From positions 1 through 64,000 of the forward strand of contig CAYVOK010000011.1 of NCBI GenBank assembly GCA_964453335.1: 64,000 nt of DNA, in the 5' to 3' direction. Below the pieces are notes generated by a model, which was given only the letters and a program-made list of their open reading frames with translations, made no database searches and was not told the DNA's origin. The stretch comes from VGBO01 sp964453335 (GTDB taxonomy: Bacteria; Actinomycetota; Acidimicrobiia; Acidimicrobiales; CAIXPF01). The position numbers were made by a program, and so were the translations under genes. Below, piece by piece: positions 48,468 through 56,550 of this stretch. Position 1 is the first letter of the stretch. Every line of letters begins with the position of its first letter.

Positions 48468-49277
48468 ATGCCCGGTGACCACGGACTCGTCCGCTACGAC
48501 GTCGAGGGACGGGTTGCCACCGTCACCCTCGACCGTCCCGAGAAGCTGAACGCGATCACGCCGACCCTGCAGGCCGACCTGCTCGCCGCGCTCGGGGAAG
48601 CGGAGGCCGACCCCGGTGTGCACGTCGCCGTCGTGCGTGGCGCAGGACGGGGATTCTGCGCGGGCTACGACGTCGCCGGGTCGGCGGAGGTCCCCGCCGA
48701 CGTCACCGGCGACCGCGACTGGCTCGAGCGGATGCTGCAGGGATGGCTCCGGATCTGGGACCTGCGTATCCCGGTGCTCGCGCAGGTCCACGGTGTCTGC
48801 CTCGCCGGCGGCACCCAGCTCGCAGCGATCTGCGACATCGGGTTCGTCGATGCCGACACGAAGGTCGGTGCCCCGCAGTTGCCGCTCGGCGCCGGGTACG
48901 TGTCGGCGTTCTGGGCGTGGTTCGTCGGCCCCAAGAAGGCGAAGGAGGTCTTCTTCCCGACCGGCACGCTCATGACGGGCGCGGACGCCACGGCGCTCGG
49001 GCTTTTCAACCGGGCGACCGAACCGGGGACCGTCGAGGAGGAGACCGCCCGGTACGCCGCCCTCGTCGCCCGGACACCGAAGGACATCCTCGGTCTGCAG
49101 AAGCAGTCGATCAACCGCACCCAGGAGCTGTCGGGGTTCCGGGCGGCGCTGCTGCAGAGCGTCGAGGTGGACACGATCGCGCACGTCTCGCCGTCGGTCC
49201 GGCTCGTGAACCGGACGATCGCCGAGGAGGGTCTGCGGGAGACGCTCCGGCGGTTCCAGGCCGGCGAACTGCTGTGA
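48468..49277 (+). CDS. Enoyl-CoA hydratase/isomerase family protein
   Basis: A 269-residue crotonase-fold protein with LDRPEKLNAITPTL, the oxyanion hole GRGFCAGYDVAG and HGVCLAGGTQLAAICDIGFV. The positions of the two hydratase Glu residues read as KVGAPQLPLGAGYV, so Glu is not present at the expected place and classic hydration is doubtful; isomerase, hydrolase or decarboxylase activity is possible. Followed after 7 bp by an LLM gene on the same strand. Confidence 0.88.
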   Translation: MPGDHGLVRYDVEGRVATVTLDRPEKLNAITPTLQADLLAALGEAEADPGVHVAVVRGAGRGFCAGYDVAGSAEVPADVTGDRDWLERMLQGWLRIWDLRIPVLAQVHGVCLAGGTQLAAICDIGFVDADTKVGAPQLPLGAGYVSAFWAWFVGPKKAKEVFFPTGTLMTGADATALGLFNRATEPGTVEEETARYAALVARTPKDILGLQKQSINRTQELSGFRAALLQSVEVDTIAHVSPSVRLVNRTIAEEGLRETLRRFQAGELL

Positions 49278-49284
49278 GCGGGCG

Positions 49285-50352
49285 ATGAAGCTCGACGTCC
49301 GCCTCCGTACCGACCTCGTGCACGCGGCGCCTGACGCGGCCGAGGCCGAGGAGATCGGGTTCGACGGGGCCTGGACCACGGAGAACCAGTGCGACGGATT
49401 CCTCCCGCTCGCACTCGCCGCAGCGGCCACCGACCGGATCGAGCTCGGCCCGTCGGTTGCGATCGCGTTCGCCCGCACGCCGATGACCGTCGCCTACCTC
49501 GCCGCCGACCTGCAGCGGCTCACCGCGGGGCGGTTCCGTCTCGGCCTCGGGACCCAGATCCGGCCGCACGTCGAGAAGCGGTTCTCGATGCCGTGGTCGG
49601 CGCCGGCGGACCGCATGCGGGAGTTCGTCATCGCGCTGCGGGCCATCTGGACGGCATGGGAGACCGGCGATCCGCTCGACGTGCGCGGCGAGTTCTACAC
49701 GCACACGCTCATGACGCCTGCGTTCCGGTCGCCCCCGCATCCCTTCGGCCCACCCCCGGTGCTCCTCGCAGCGGTGGGGCCGCGGATGACGCGCGTCGCC
49801 GGCGAGGTCGCGGACGGGCTGCTCGCCCATCCGTTCACGACGGAGCGCTACCTGCGTGAGGTGACGGTTCCCCTCGTCGCAGAGGGGCGCACCCGGTCGG
49901 GCCGTACGGGACCCTTCGAGATCGGCCTCTCGGCGTTCGTGGCGACCGACGACGCCGAGGTCGCCGCGGTCCGTCGACAGATCGCCTTCTACGGGTCGAC
50001 ACCCGCCTACCGTCCCGTGCTCGACCTGCACGGGTGGGGGGAGCTGCAGGTCGAGCTCAACCGGCTCTCGAAGCAGGGACGGTGGGACGAGATGACCTCC
50101 CTCGTCGACGACGAGGTCCTCGCGACGATGTGCTGCGTCGGCACAACGTCCGAGGTCGCGGCCGAGCTGTGGCGGCGGTACGGCGACATCGCCGACCGGA
50201 TCCGGTTCAACCTCCCCGGCGACGTCCCGCCACCTGCCCGGTGGTCGGTGCTCGTCGAGGCGATGCGCGCTCAGTCGCAGGCGTCGAGGTCGGCCAGCAG
50301 GTCGTCGAGCTCGCGGCGCAGCGCTCCGGGCAGCGCATCGCCGAGCGACTGA
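49285..50352 (+). CDS. LLM-class F420-dependent oxidoreductase
   Basis: A 355-residue luciferase-like TIM barrel: VRLRTDLVHAAPDAAEAEEI, GPSVAIAFARTPMTVAYLAA, GRFRLGLGTQIRPHVEKRFS and VLLAAVGPRMTRVAGEVADG match the F420 LLM type. The final 25 residues (SQASRSASRSSSSRRSAPGS) are low-complexity Ser/Arg, encoded antisense to the end of the HD gene, and are probably an extension after loss of an earlier stop. The ATG at 49285 follows GAGCGGGCG. It overlaps the HD gene by 82 bp. Confidence 0.9.
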   Translation: MKLDVRLRTDLVHAAPDAAEAEEIGFDGAWTTENQCDGFLPLALAAAATDRIELGPSVAIAFARTPMTVAYLAADLQRLTAGRFRLGLGTQIRPHVEKRFSMPWSAPADRMREFVIALRAIWTAWETGDPLDVRGEFYTHTLMTPAFRSPPHPFGPPPVLLAAVGPRMTRVAGEVADGLLAHPFTTERYLREVTVPLVAEGRTRSGRTGPFEIGLSAFVATDDAEVAAVRRQIAFYGSTPAYRPVLDLHGWGELQVELNRLSKQGRWDEMTSLVDDEVLATMCCVGTTSEVAAELWRRYGDIADRIRFNLPGDVPPPARWSVLVEAMRAQSQASRSASRSSSSRRSAPGSASPSD

Positions 50353-50882
50353 ACCACGGCCCGCTGGTACCACACCACGTTCTGCCGCTTGTCGGCCGGT
50401 GCGTTGAACCGTTCGAACGCCGCAGTCCCGACCGCACGCGTGTCGCGCACGAGGTCGGTGAGGTTGTCGAGCTTGTCGCACGCCACGACGAGGAGCGCCC
50501 CGTGCGGATCGGCCGACCGACGCAGCTCGGCGATGGTGTCGAGGTGGTGGGCCTTGCGTTCCCGCCAGGTGGACGCATCGCGCAGCTGACCGGGGACGAC
50601 GGTGTCGGTCGCCGCGGTGACGATGGCGGCGACCCGGGCACCGAAGCGGTTCTGCAGCGCGACGGCCTCGACACCGCTGTCCTCGATGACGTCGTGCAGG
50701 AGTGCTGCCACCGCCTGGTCCTCGTCGCCACCGTGCCGCCACACGTGCGACGCGACGCCGAGGACGTGCGCGAGGTAGGGAACCGCGGTGCCCTTGCGGA
50801 ACTGGTCCTTGTGGCATTCGGCGGCGAAGGCGAGCGCGTCGGCGACCCGTGCCGAGTACGCCTCCGCCACCGTGGTGGTCAC
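50271..50882 (-). CDS. HD-domain (p)ppGpp hydrolase-like protein (MESH1/SpoT-N type)
   Basis: A 203-residue HD hydrolase. ADALAFAAECHKDQFRKG, PYLAHVLGVASHVW and LLHDVIEDSG (His63-Asp64) and ACDKLDNLTDL are the SpoT/MESH1 motifs, including the HD pair and the catalytic Asp. Lacks a synthetase domain, so it should only break down (p)ppGpp or act as an NADPH phosphatase. The GTG at 50882 overlaps the Rieske stop by 4 bp. The end lies 82 bp inside the convergent LLM gene. Confidence 0.88.
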   Translation of the reverse strand: MTTTVAEAYSARVADALAFAAECHKDQFRKGTAVPYLAHVLGVASHVWRHGGDEDQAVAALLHDVIEDSGVEAVALQNRFGARVAAIVTAATDTVVPGQLRDASTWRERKAHHLDTIAELRRSADPHGALLVVACDKLDNLTDLVRDTRAVGTAAFERFNAPADKRQNVVWYQRAVVQSLGDALPGALRRELDDLLADLDACD

Positions 50883-52036
50883 AGGCCGGTCGTCCCCGAC
50901 TCGACGGCCTCGGTGACGGCGCGGTGGAACAGCGTGAGCGCCGGCTCCACCCGTCCGTAGACGAGCTCGGAGATGGCGCCTGCCTCGAGCGAGCGCTGCA
51001 CGGCCGCCATCACCGGGAAGTCCTCGGTGCCCGTCACCTGCAGCAACAGGTCGTGGTTGCGCGCCCAGTAGCGCTGCGCCTTCTCCGTGGTCGCCGGCTG
51101 CGGCGCGAAGATCGACGTCGTCGCGATCGTGGTGTGGACGTCGACCGGCTCGAGGCGCCACAGCTCGACGTGGTCGAGCTGGTGGACGAGGAGCGCGTTC
51201 GGCACGAGGAAGTACTGGATGGTCGAGTGCGGGATGATCGACCGCTCCTCGACCGGCTTGGTGAACTCCTCGACGACGGACTTGCGCAGGCCGATGGAGT
51301 TGAAGTTGCGGCCGAAGGACTCCACGACCGTGCAGTCCGACAGGAACGTGGGCGCGAGGCTGTCCTTGTGCAGCCACCGGATGTGGTAGCTCTCGCAGAA
51401 CGTGTCGAGCACGAACTTCCAGTTGAAGTCCCAGGTGTTCACCCGGGTCTCGATGTGGTGCCACGATCCGAGATCGAACGAACCGAGGTCGTCCTCGGCG
51501 CCGCCGAGCACGGCATCGACGTCGATAGGGGTCGGGCCGCCGGCGCGCACGAAGATCATCCCGTACTTCTCGGCGACGGCCACCCGGTGCAGGTTGCACT
51601 CGAGGGTCACGTCGTCGAAGGCCCCGTCGGACATGGGGCGCGCGGCGAGGCGGCCGTCGAGCTCGTATGTCCATGCGTGGTACGGGCAGGCGAGCCGCGC
51701 CCCGCAGCTGGCGACCCGCTCGGTCACGAGCGGGGAGCCCCGGTGGCGGCATGCGTTCACGAGCCCAGCGACCGAACCGTCGGCCTGTCGGACGACCGCG
51801 ATGGGGAGACCGTCGAAGGTCGCCGTGAGCACGTCGCCCGGGTTCGGGATCTCGCAGCTCAGGCCGGCGAAGACCGGGCCCTCACGGAACAGCACACGCC
51901 GTTCGGCGGCGAAGCGGACCGGGTCGGTGTACACGCTCGCCGGGTTGACCATGCTCTCCGGGCCGAAGAGGCCGACCCGGCGGGGGCCCGCCGCTTCGAT
52001 CCGTTCGAGGATCTCGACCTGACGCTCGTGACGCAT
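50879..52036 (-). CDS. Rieske [2Fe-2S] ring-hydroxylating oxygenase, alpha subunit
   Basis: A 385-residue Rieske oxygenase. The Rieske centre is Cys96-x-His98 (NACRHRGS) and Cys117-x2-His120 (ACPYHAWTY). The mononuclear iron ligands are in FCESYHIRWLH, with a later Asp not identified. KstH/KshA- or phenylpropionate-type enzymes hydroxylate steroid rings or aromatic acids; reductase and ferredoxin are not encoded next to it. The ATG at 52036 follows GGAGG by 8 nt. Confidence 0.93.
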   Translation of the reverse strand: MRHERQVEILERIEAAGPRRVGLFGPESMVNPASVYTDPVRFAAERRVLFREGPVFAGLSCEIPNPGDVLTATFDGLPIAVVRQADGSVAGLVNACRHRGSPLVTERVASCGARLACPYHAWTYELDGRLAARPMSDGAFDDVTLECNLHRVAVAEKYGMIFVRAGGPTPIDVDAVLGGAEDDLGSFDLGSWHHIETRVNTWDFNWKFVLDTFCESYHIRWLHKDSLAPTFLSDCTVVESFGRNFNSIGLRKSVVEEFTKPVEERSIIPHSTIQYFLVPNALLVHQLDHVELWRLEPVDVHTTIATTSIFAPQPATTEKAQRYWARNHDLLLQVTGTEDFPVMAAVQRSLEAGAISELVYGRVEPALTLFHRAVTEAVESGTTGL

Positions 52037-52093
52037 CCGCTGTACCTCCGCTGCAGGCGACCCGGGCGAGGCTAGGCGGTCGTCCCCCGGCGC

Positions 52094-53002
52094 TCAACGT
52101 CGCTCGGACCACCGACGGTAGAGGGCGAGCAGGGCGACGATGTCGAGGTCGGCGAATCCCTCGGCGACTGCCAGACCGTACAGCTGGGACCCGGTCGCAG
52201 CGGCGGGTGCGGGGACCCCCAGGCTGCGTGCGAGCTCGAGCGCGAGATGGAGATCCTTCTCACCGAGTCGCACCGTGAAGCCGGGTGCCCAGTCGTCGCG
52301 GATCGCCTTCGGGAACCGCTTCGTGAAGTGGTGGGAGCGCCCACCGCTGTTCGAGAGCACGTCGTAGAGCGTGTCCGCATCGACACCGGCGGCGAGGCCG
52401 ACCGCGAACGCCTCCGCGGCAACCGCCACGTTGCCCATCGTCATCATGTTGTTGACGAGCTTGACGACCTTCGCCGTGCCGATCCCGCCGGTCCGGCTCC
52501 GTGGGCCGAGCGAGGCGAGCACGTCGTCGACGGCGTCGAGGTCGGCGGGCTCGCCGCCGACGATGAGCGAGAGCGTCCCCGTCGCGGCCTCACCGGGTCC
52601 ACCCGACACCGGGGCGTCGACCGGTCGCAGTCCGGCGGCGCGGGTGGCGTCGGCGACTGCGCGCATGGTGTCCGGACCGATGGTGCTCAACTCCACGAGG
52701 AAGGTCCCCGGCGCTGCGACCTCGACGAGGCCACCCGGCCCGGTCCAGACGGCGCGCACCGCTGCATCGGCGGGGAGGCTCGTGAACACGACCGTCGCGC
52801 CGGCGACACCGGTGGCGAGATCGGCGGTCGCGGCCACGCCGTCCGCCGCCGCGACGTTCCGCACCCCCTCGTCGAGGTCGACGCCGGCGACGGCGTACCC
52901 GCAGCCGAGCAGACGTCGTGCGACGGCACCGCCCATGTGGCCGAGTCCGACGACGGCGCAGCGCTGCGCTGCGCCCTGTTCAGGCGATGCGGACGGCGAC
53001 AC
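52094..53002 (-). CDS. 3-hydroxyisobutyrate dehydrogenase-family NAD(P)-dependent oxidoreductase
   Basis: A 302-residue beta-hydroxyacid dehydrogenase. The NAD motif is VVGLGHMGGAVARRL, the substrate loop DAPVSGGPGEAATGTLSL, and the catalytic Lys lies in GTAKVVKLVNNMM. Family members oxidise 3-hydroxyisobutyrate, tartronate semialdehyde or similar. The GTG at 53002 puts the first 23 nt inside the MBL hydrolase gene upstream on the same strand, indicating a coupled pair; no later start before the Rossmann motif is convincing. Confidence 0.9.
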   Translation of the reverse strand: MSPSASPEQGAAQRCAVVGLGHMGGAVARRLLGCGYAVAGVDLDEGVRNVAAADGVAATADLATGVAGATVVFTSLPADAAVRAVWTGPGGLVEVAAPGTFLVELSTIGPDTMRAVADATRAAGLRPVDAPVSGGPGEAATGTLSLIVGGEPADLDAVDDVLASLGPRSRTGGIGTAKVVKLVNNMMTMGNVAVAAEAFAVGLAAGVDADTLYDVLSNSGGRSHHFTKRFPKAIRDDWAPGFTVRLGEKDLHLALELARSLGVPAPAAATGSQLYGLAVAEGFADLDIVALLALYRRWSERR

Positions 53003-53789
53003 CCTGCAGCCCCTCCACGGCCGGGTACCGGGCGAGCACCGCCGGGTCGTGGCCGGGCACGATCGTGCCTTCCGAGCCGGCGAGCTCCCGCAGTCGGTCG
53101 AACGCGGCGTACATCCCTGCGAGGTCGTGCACGATCCCGAAGGGGAGGTCGCCCTCGATGTTCGACCAGAAGTGTGCAGCGTCGAGGGCGAGGACCACCG
53201 GACCCGACGCTGTGGCGACGCGGACGGCCTGCAGGCCGGGACTGTGGCCGCCGACGAGGTGCACGCTCACGCCGGGAGCGATCTCGGCGTCACCGTCGAC
53301 CCAGGCGACCCGGCCGTCGAAGTTCGCCCGGACGAGCCCGGCGACGTCGTCCGCCTCGACGAGTCCCCGGTACTCGCGGCGACCCGCGAACCGGCCGGTC
53401 CAGAACGCCATCTCGCGCTCCTGCAGCACGAAGCGGGCGAGTTCGAAGGGGGCGAGATCCCCGACGTGGTCGTAGTGGAGGTGGCTGAGGATCACCGTGC
53501 GCACGTCCCGAACGGCGACCCCGAGCGCGGCGAGCGCATCGGTCGGGCGGCGCAGGTGACGGCGGTTCCGGCGAGCGGCGACATCCGCGCAGAACCCGGC
53601 GTCGACCACGATCGAATCGGCGTCACCGGTCGCGCCCGCAGGGCGGATCAGCCACACGAAGAAGTCGAGGTCGACGGGCGCGTCGTGCGGATCACCGGCG
53701 TTGCCGTAGAAGTAGTGGCCCCGGGTCCCGGTGTGCTCCGCGAACTTGCAGGCGTAGACCTCGTGGATGGCGTCGTCGTCCGTGCGCAC
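52980..53789 (-). CDS. MBL-fold metallo-hydrolase (AHL-lactonase-like)
   Basis: A 269-residue MBL protein. SHLHYDHVGD gives HxHxDH, with later ligands in GGHSPGLQ, ALDAAHFWSN and VPGHDP, as in AiiA-type N-acyl homoserine lactonases and related lactonases. The substrate cannot be assigned; a lactone made by the Baeyer-Villiger enzymes is a possibility. The GTG at 53789 was chosen over GTG 53798, because TACCGT sits 7 nt upstream of 53789 and overlaps the latter. Confidence 0.88.
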   Translation of the reverse strand: MRTDDDAIHEVYACKFAEHTGTRGHYFYGNAGDPHDAPVDLDFFVWLIRPAGATGDADSIVVDAGFCADVAARRNRRHLRRPTDALAALGVAVRDVRTVILSHLHYDHVGDLAPFELARFVLQEREMAFWTGRFAGRREYRGLVEADDVAGLVRANFDGRVAWVDGDAEIAPGVSVHLVGGHSPGLQAVRVATASGPVVLALDAAHFWSNIEGDLPFGIVHDLAGMYAAFDRLRELAGSEGTIVPGHDPAVLARYPAVEGLQGVAVRIA

Positions 53790-53796
53790 GTCGGGC

Positions 53797-53802
53797 ACGG
53801 TA
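53797..53802 (-). promoter_or_regulatory. -10 element (TACCGT), leaderless, of the MBL hydrolase gene
   Basis: TACCGT is 7 nt before the GTG at 53789. It decides the start, since GTG 53798 overlaps the element itself. Confidence 0.55.
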
Positions 53803-53810
53803 GCCCGACG

Positions 53811-56117
53811 TCAGCCGACGGGCTCGGGGCTCCGGTGCTCGTGCCCGCCGCCCTCGACGTCGATGCGGGGGAGGAGCCGGTCGAGCCAGCGCGGCAGCCA
53901 CCAGTTGCGTGCGCCGAGGAGCTCCATGGTCGCGGGCACGAGGATCATGCGCACCACGGTCGCGTCGAGGAACACGGCGACCGCGAGGCCGACGCCGAAC
54001 ACCTTGATGGCTCGGTTCGGCTCGAGGAGGAACGACCCGAACAGGAACACCATGATCGCCGCCGCTGCGGTGATCACCCGCGCCGTGGTCGCCACACCGT
54101 CGGCGACGGCGGTGGCGTTGTCGCCCGTCCTGTCGTACTCCTCCTTCATGCGGGAGAGGAGGAAGACCTCGTAGTCCATCGACAGGCCGAAGACGATGGC
54201 GAACATCATCATCGGGCCCCAGGCCTCGATCGGTCCGCCCTTGCCGATGCCGACGAGGCTGCCGAGCCAGCCCCACTGGAAGATCGCCACGACGACACCG
54301 AACGCGGAACCGATCGACAGCAGGTTCATCACGACGGCCTTGAGCGGCACGAGCAACGACCGGAACACGGCCATGAGGAGGAGGAAGGAGAGACCGAGCA
54401 CGGCACCGAAGAAGATCGGCAGTCGGCCGGCGATGAACGACGCGAAGTCGATGTTCGCAGGGACGGTCCCGGTGACGAAGACGTCGGTGCCGATCCGGGT
54501 CTCGATGCCGGGGAGCACGTCGTCGCGGAGCGTCTTCACGAGATCGGTCGTCGCCTCGTCCTGCGGTGAGGTCGTCGGGATCACCTGGACGACGAGCAGC
54601 GGGGATCCGGGCGGCGCGACGGGGAGGGCGGCCTCCACGCCGGGGGTGGCCGACACCGCGGTGAGTACCGCACCGGTGGCCGTCGCTGCGTCGGCGCCGT
54701 CGACCTGGGCGACGAGCGTGAGCGGACCGTTGAACCCGGGGCCGAACGCCTCGCCGAGCAGGTCGTACGCCCGACGAACCGACGACGTCTCGGGGAAGTT
54801 CCCCTCGTCCGCGAAGCCGAGCCGCAGCGAGAACACGGGGAGGGCGAGGAGCACCAGGATCCCGAGCCCACCGATCGCGCCGATCCACGGGTGGCGCTGC
54901 AGGGTGCGGCTCCAGCGGAACCACACGGTCTCGCGGAGCGGCTTCGGGGTCCGACGCGGGACCTCGCGCCGCAGCGGCGCGACGACGAAGGAGAGGAGGA
55001 CGACACCGAGACCGGCGAGGAGCACGACACCGGCAGCGGTCGGCTGCTTCAGGCCGACGAGGAACAGGGCGAGCGCGACGGCGAGCGCCCCGACGAGGCC
55101 GCGGTAGCGGGTCACCTCCACCCGGGCCTGGGCGAAGCCGAGGAGTGCGGGCAGCAGCGTGATCGACGCGACCATCGTCATGAGCACCGCGATCGACGCA
55201 CCGATGCCGAGGCCGCGCACGAACTCGAGGCCCATGAGCAGCATGCCGAGGAGGGAGATGACCACCGTGCACCCCGCGAAGAGGACGGCCCGACCGGCGG
55301 TCGTGATCGCCTCGGCCGTCGCGTCCTCGAACGAGGAGCCGGCGAGCACCGCTTCCCGGTACCGGGTGACGATGAAGAGCGCGTAGTCGATGCCGACGCC
55401 GAGGCCGATCATCGCAGCGAGGATGTTCGTGAAGTCCGGCATGTTGAGCACGTGGCTCACGAGGGTGAGCAGGGTCACGCCCGTGCCGACGCCGAAGAGC
55501 GCGACACCGATCGGCAAGCCCATCGCGAGCACCGAGCCGAACGCGAGCAGCAGGATCACCACGGCGAACGCCAGGCCGAGCAGTTCGGACTCCGGCGGCT
55601 CGAACTCGGCGAAGACCTGACCCCCGAGCTCGACCTGCAGGCCGTCAACGGCGGGCAGGACCTCCTTGACCTCCTCGGTGATGGTGAGGAAGTCCGACTG
55701 CCCGAGGGTGGGGGCGAAGCCGACGCGCGCGAACGCGACCTTGCCGGCGAGCGGACCCGCAGGAGCGATCTGGCTGGCACCGATCTCACCGTCGTAGGGA
55801 GAGACGAGCGATGTCACGCCGTCGATCCCGCGGACCTCGTCGAAGACCTTCGTCATCGTGGCGGCCACGGCAGGGTCGGCGACACCGGTCTCGGCACGGA
55901 AGACGATGGTCCCGTCGAAGCCGCCGCCGTCACCGCCGCTCGCCTCGCGGAGCAGGCTGAACCCGTCGTTCGACTCGGAATCGGGGAGGGTGAAGTCGGT
56001 CCTGAAGGCGCTGCCCGTCGCACCCTGCAGGGCGCCGAGACCGACGAGCGCGACCACCCAGACGGCGAGGACGATGCGGCGGCGGCGGAAGGAGAAACGC
56101 GCGAGACGTTCGAGCAT
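53811..56117 (-). CDS. MMPL/RND-family transporter
   Basis: A 768-residue inner-membrane protein with two repeats, each of one membrane segment, a large outside domain and five membrane segments. The RND signature occurs in both halves: GVGIDYALFIVTRYREAV and FGLSMDYEVFLLSRMKEEYD, with Asp-Tyr pairs used for proton movement. MmpL-type proteins export lipids or hydrophobic compounds. The ATG at 56117 follows GGAG. Cargo unknown; no accessory mmpS gene is seen. It ends 21 bp from the MBL hydrolase start. Confidence 0.94.
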   Translation of the reverse strand: MLERLARFSFRRRRIVLAVWVVALVGLGALQGATGSAFRTDFTLPDSESNDGFSLLREASGGDGGGFDGTIVFRAETGVADPAVAATMTKVFDEVRGIDGVTSLVSPYDGEIGASQIAPAGPLAGKVAFARVGFAPTLGQSDFLTITEEVKEVLPAVDGLQVELGGQVFAEFEPPESELLGLAFAVVILLLAFGSVLAMGLPIGVALFGVGTGVTLLTLVSHVLNMPDFTNILAAMIGLGVGIDYALFIVTRYREAVLAGSSFEDATAEAITTAGRAVLFAGCTVVISLLGMLLMGLEFVRGLGIGASIAVLMTMVASITLLPALLGFAQARVEVTRYRGLVGALAVALALFLVGLKQPTAAGVVLLAGLGVVLLSFVVAPLRREVPRRTPKPLRETVWFRWSRTLQRHPWIGAIGGLGILVLLALPVFSLRLGFADEGNFPETSSVRRAYDLLGEAFGPGFNGPLTLVAQVDGADAATATGAVLTAVSATPGVEAALPVAPPGSPLLVVQVIPTTSPQDEATTDLVKTLRDDVLPGIETRIGTDVFVTGTVPANIDFASFIAGRLPIFFGAVLGLSFLLLMAVFRSLLVPLKAVVMNLLSIGSAFGVVVAIFQWGWLGSLVGIGKGGPIEAWGPMMMFAIVFGLSMDYEVFLLSRMKEEYDRTGDNATAVADGVATTARVITAAAAIMVFLFGSFLLEPNRAIKVFGVGLAVAVFLDATVVRMILVPATMELLGARNWWLPRWLDRLLPRIDVEGGGHEHRSPEPVG

Positions 56118-56166
56118 GGGGGGCTCCGGCGACGGTGCGGCTGCCGGGGTGCGGCCGCGACGGCGG

Positions 56167-56550
56167 TCAGACGCTATCGGCGGCGGGGTCCGAACCGGGT
56201 CCGTCGCCGTCTGCGTCGGGTGCGTCACCGTCGTCGGCGATCGGGGTCGGGTCGGGCTCGCCCTCGTCGTCGGGCACCTCGTCGAGGAGCCCGGCAGCCG
56301 ACGCGAGCGCCGTCGCGAGGCCGACCGCACGGTCGTACACGGCGGCGAAGGTGTGGGTCGCCGCCGCCTCCTGGCCGGCGAGGGCCGGGGGCCCGAGCGA
56401 CCGGACGACGGCGTCGGGGATCGCGGTCGGCCGCACGGGCGGTGCCGGTTCGGTCAGCTCGGGGACGGGCACCACGCCGGTGGGACGGACCGGTGCGGCC
56501 GGCCGCCCCTCGGCGCGCGCTCCGGGTCGTCGGCGTCGGGCACGGCTCAC
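56167..56550 (-). CDS. Hypothetical Pro/Ala-rich protein with acidic tail, coupled to the SNF2 helicase
   Basis: A 127-residue protein with no family I recognise. It has a basic start (SRARRRRPGAR), a Pro-rich stretch, a central helix (THTFAAVYDRAVGLATALAS) and a low-complexity acidic end (Asp/Gly/Pro). Its GTG start overlaps the helicase stop by 4 bp (GTGA), so it is made with the helicase and could be a small partner or regulator. Confidence 0.65.
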   Translation of the reverse strand: MSRARRRRPGARAEGRPAAPVRPTGVVPVPELTEPAPPVRPTAIPDAVVRSLGPPALAGQEAAATHTFAAVYDRAVGLATALASAAGLLDEVPDDEGEPDPTPIADDGDAPDADGDGPGSDPAADSV

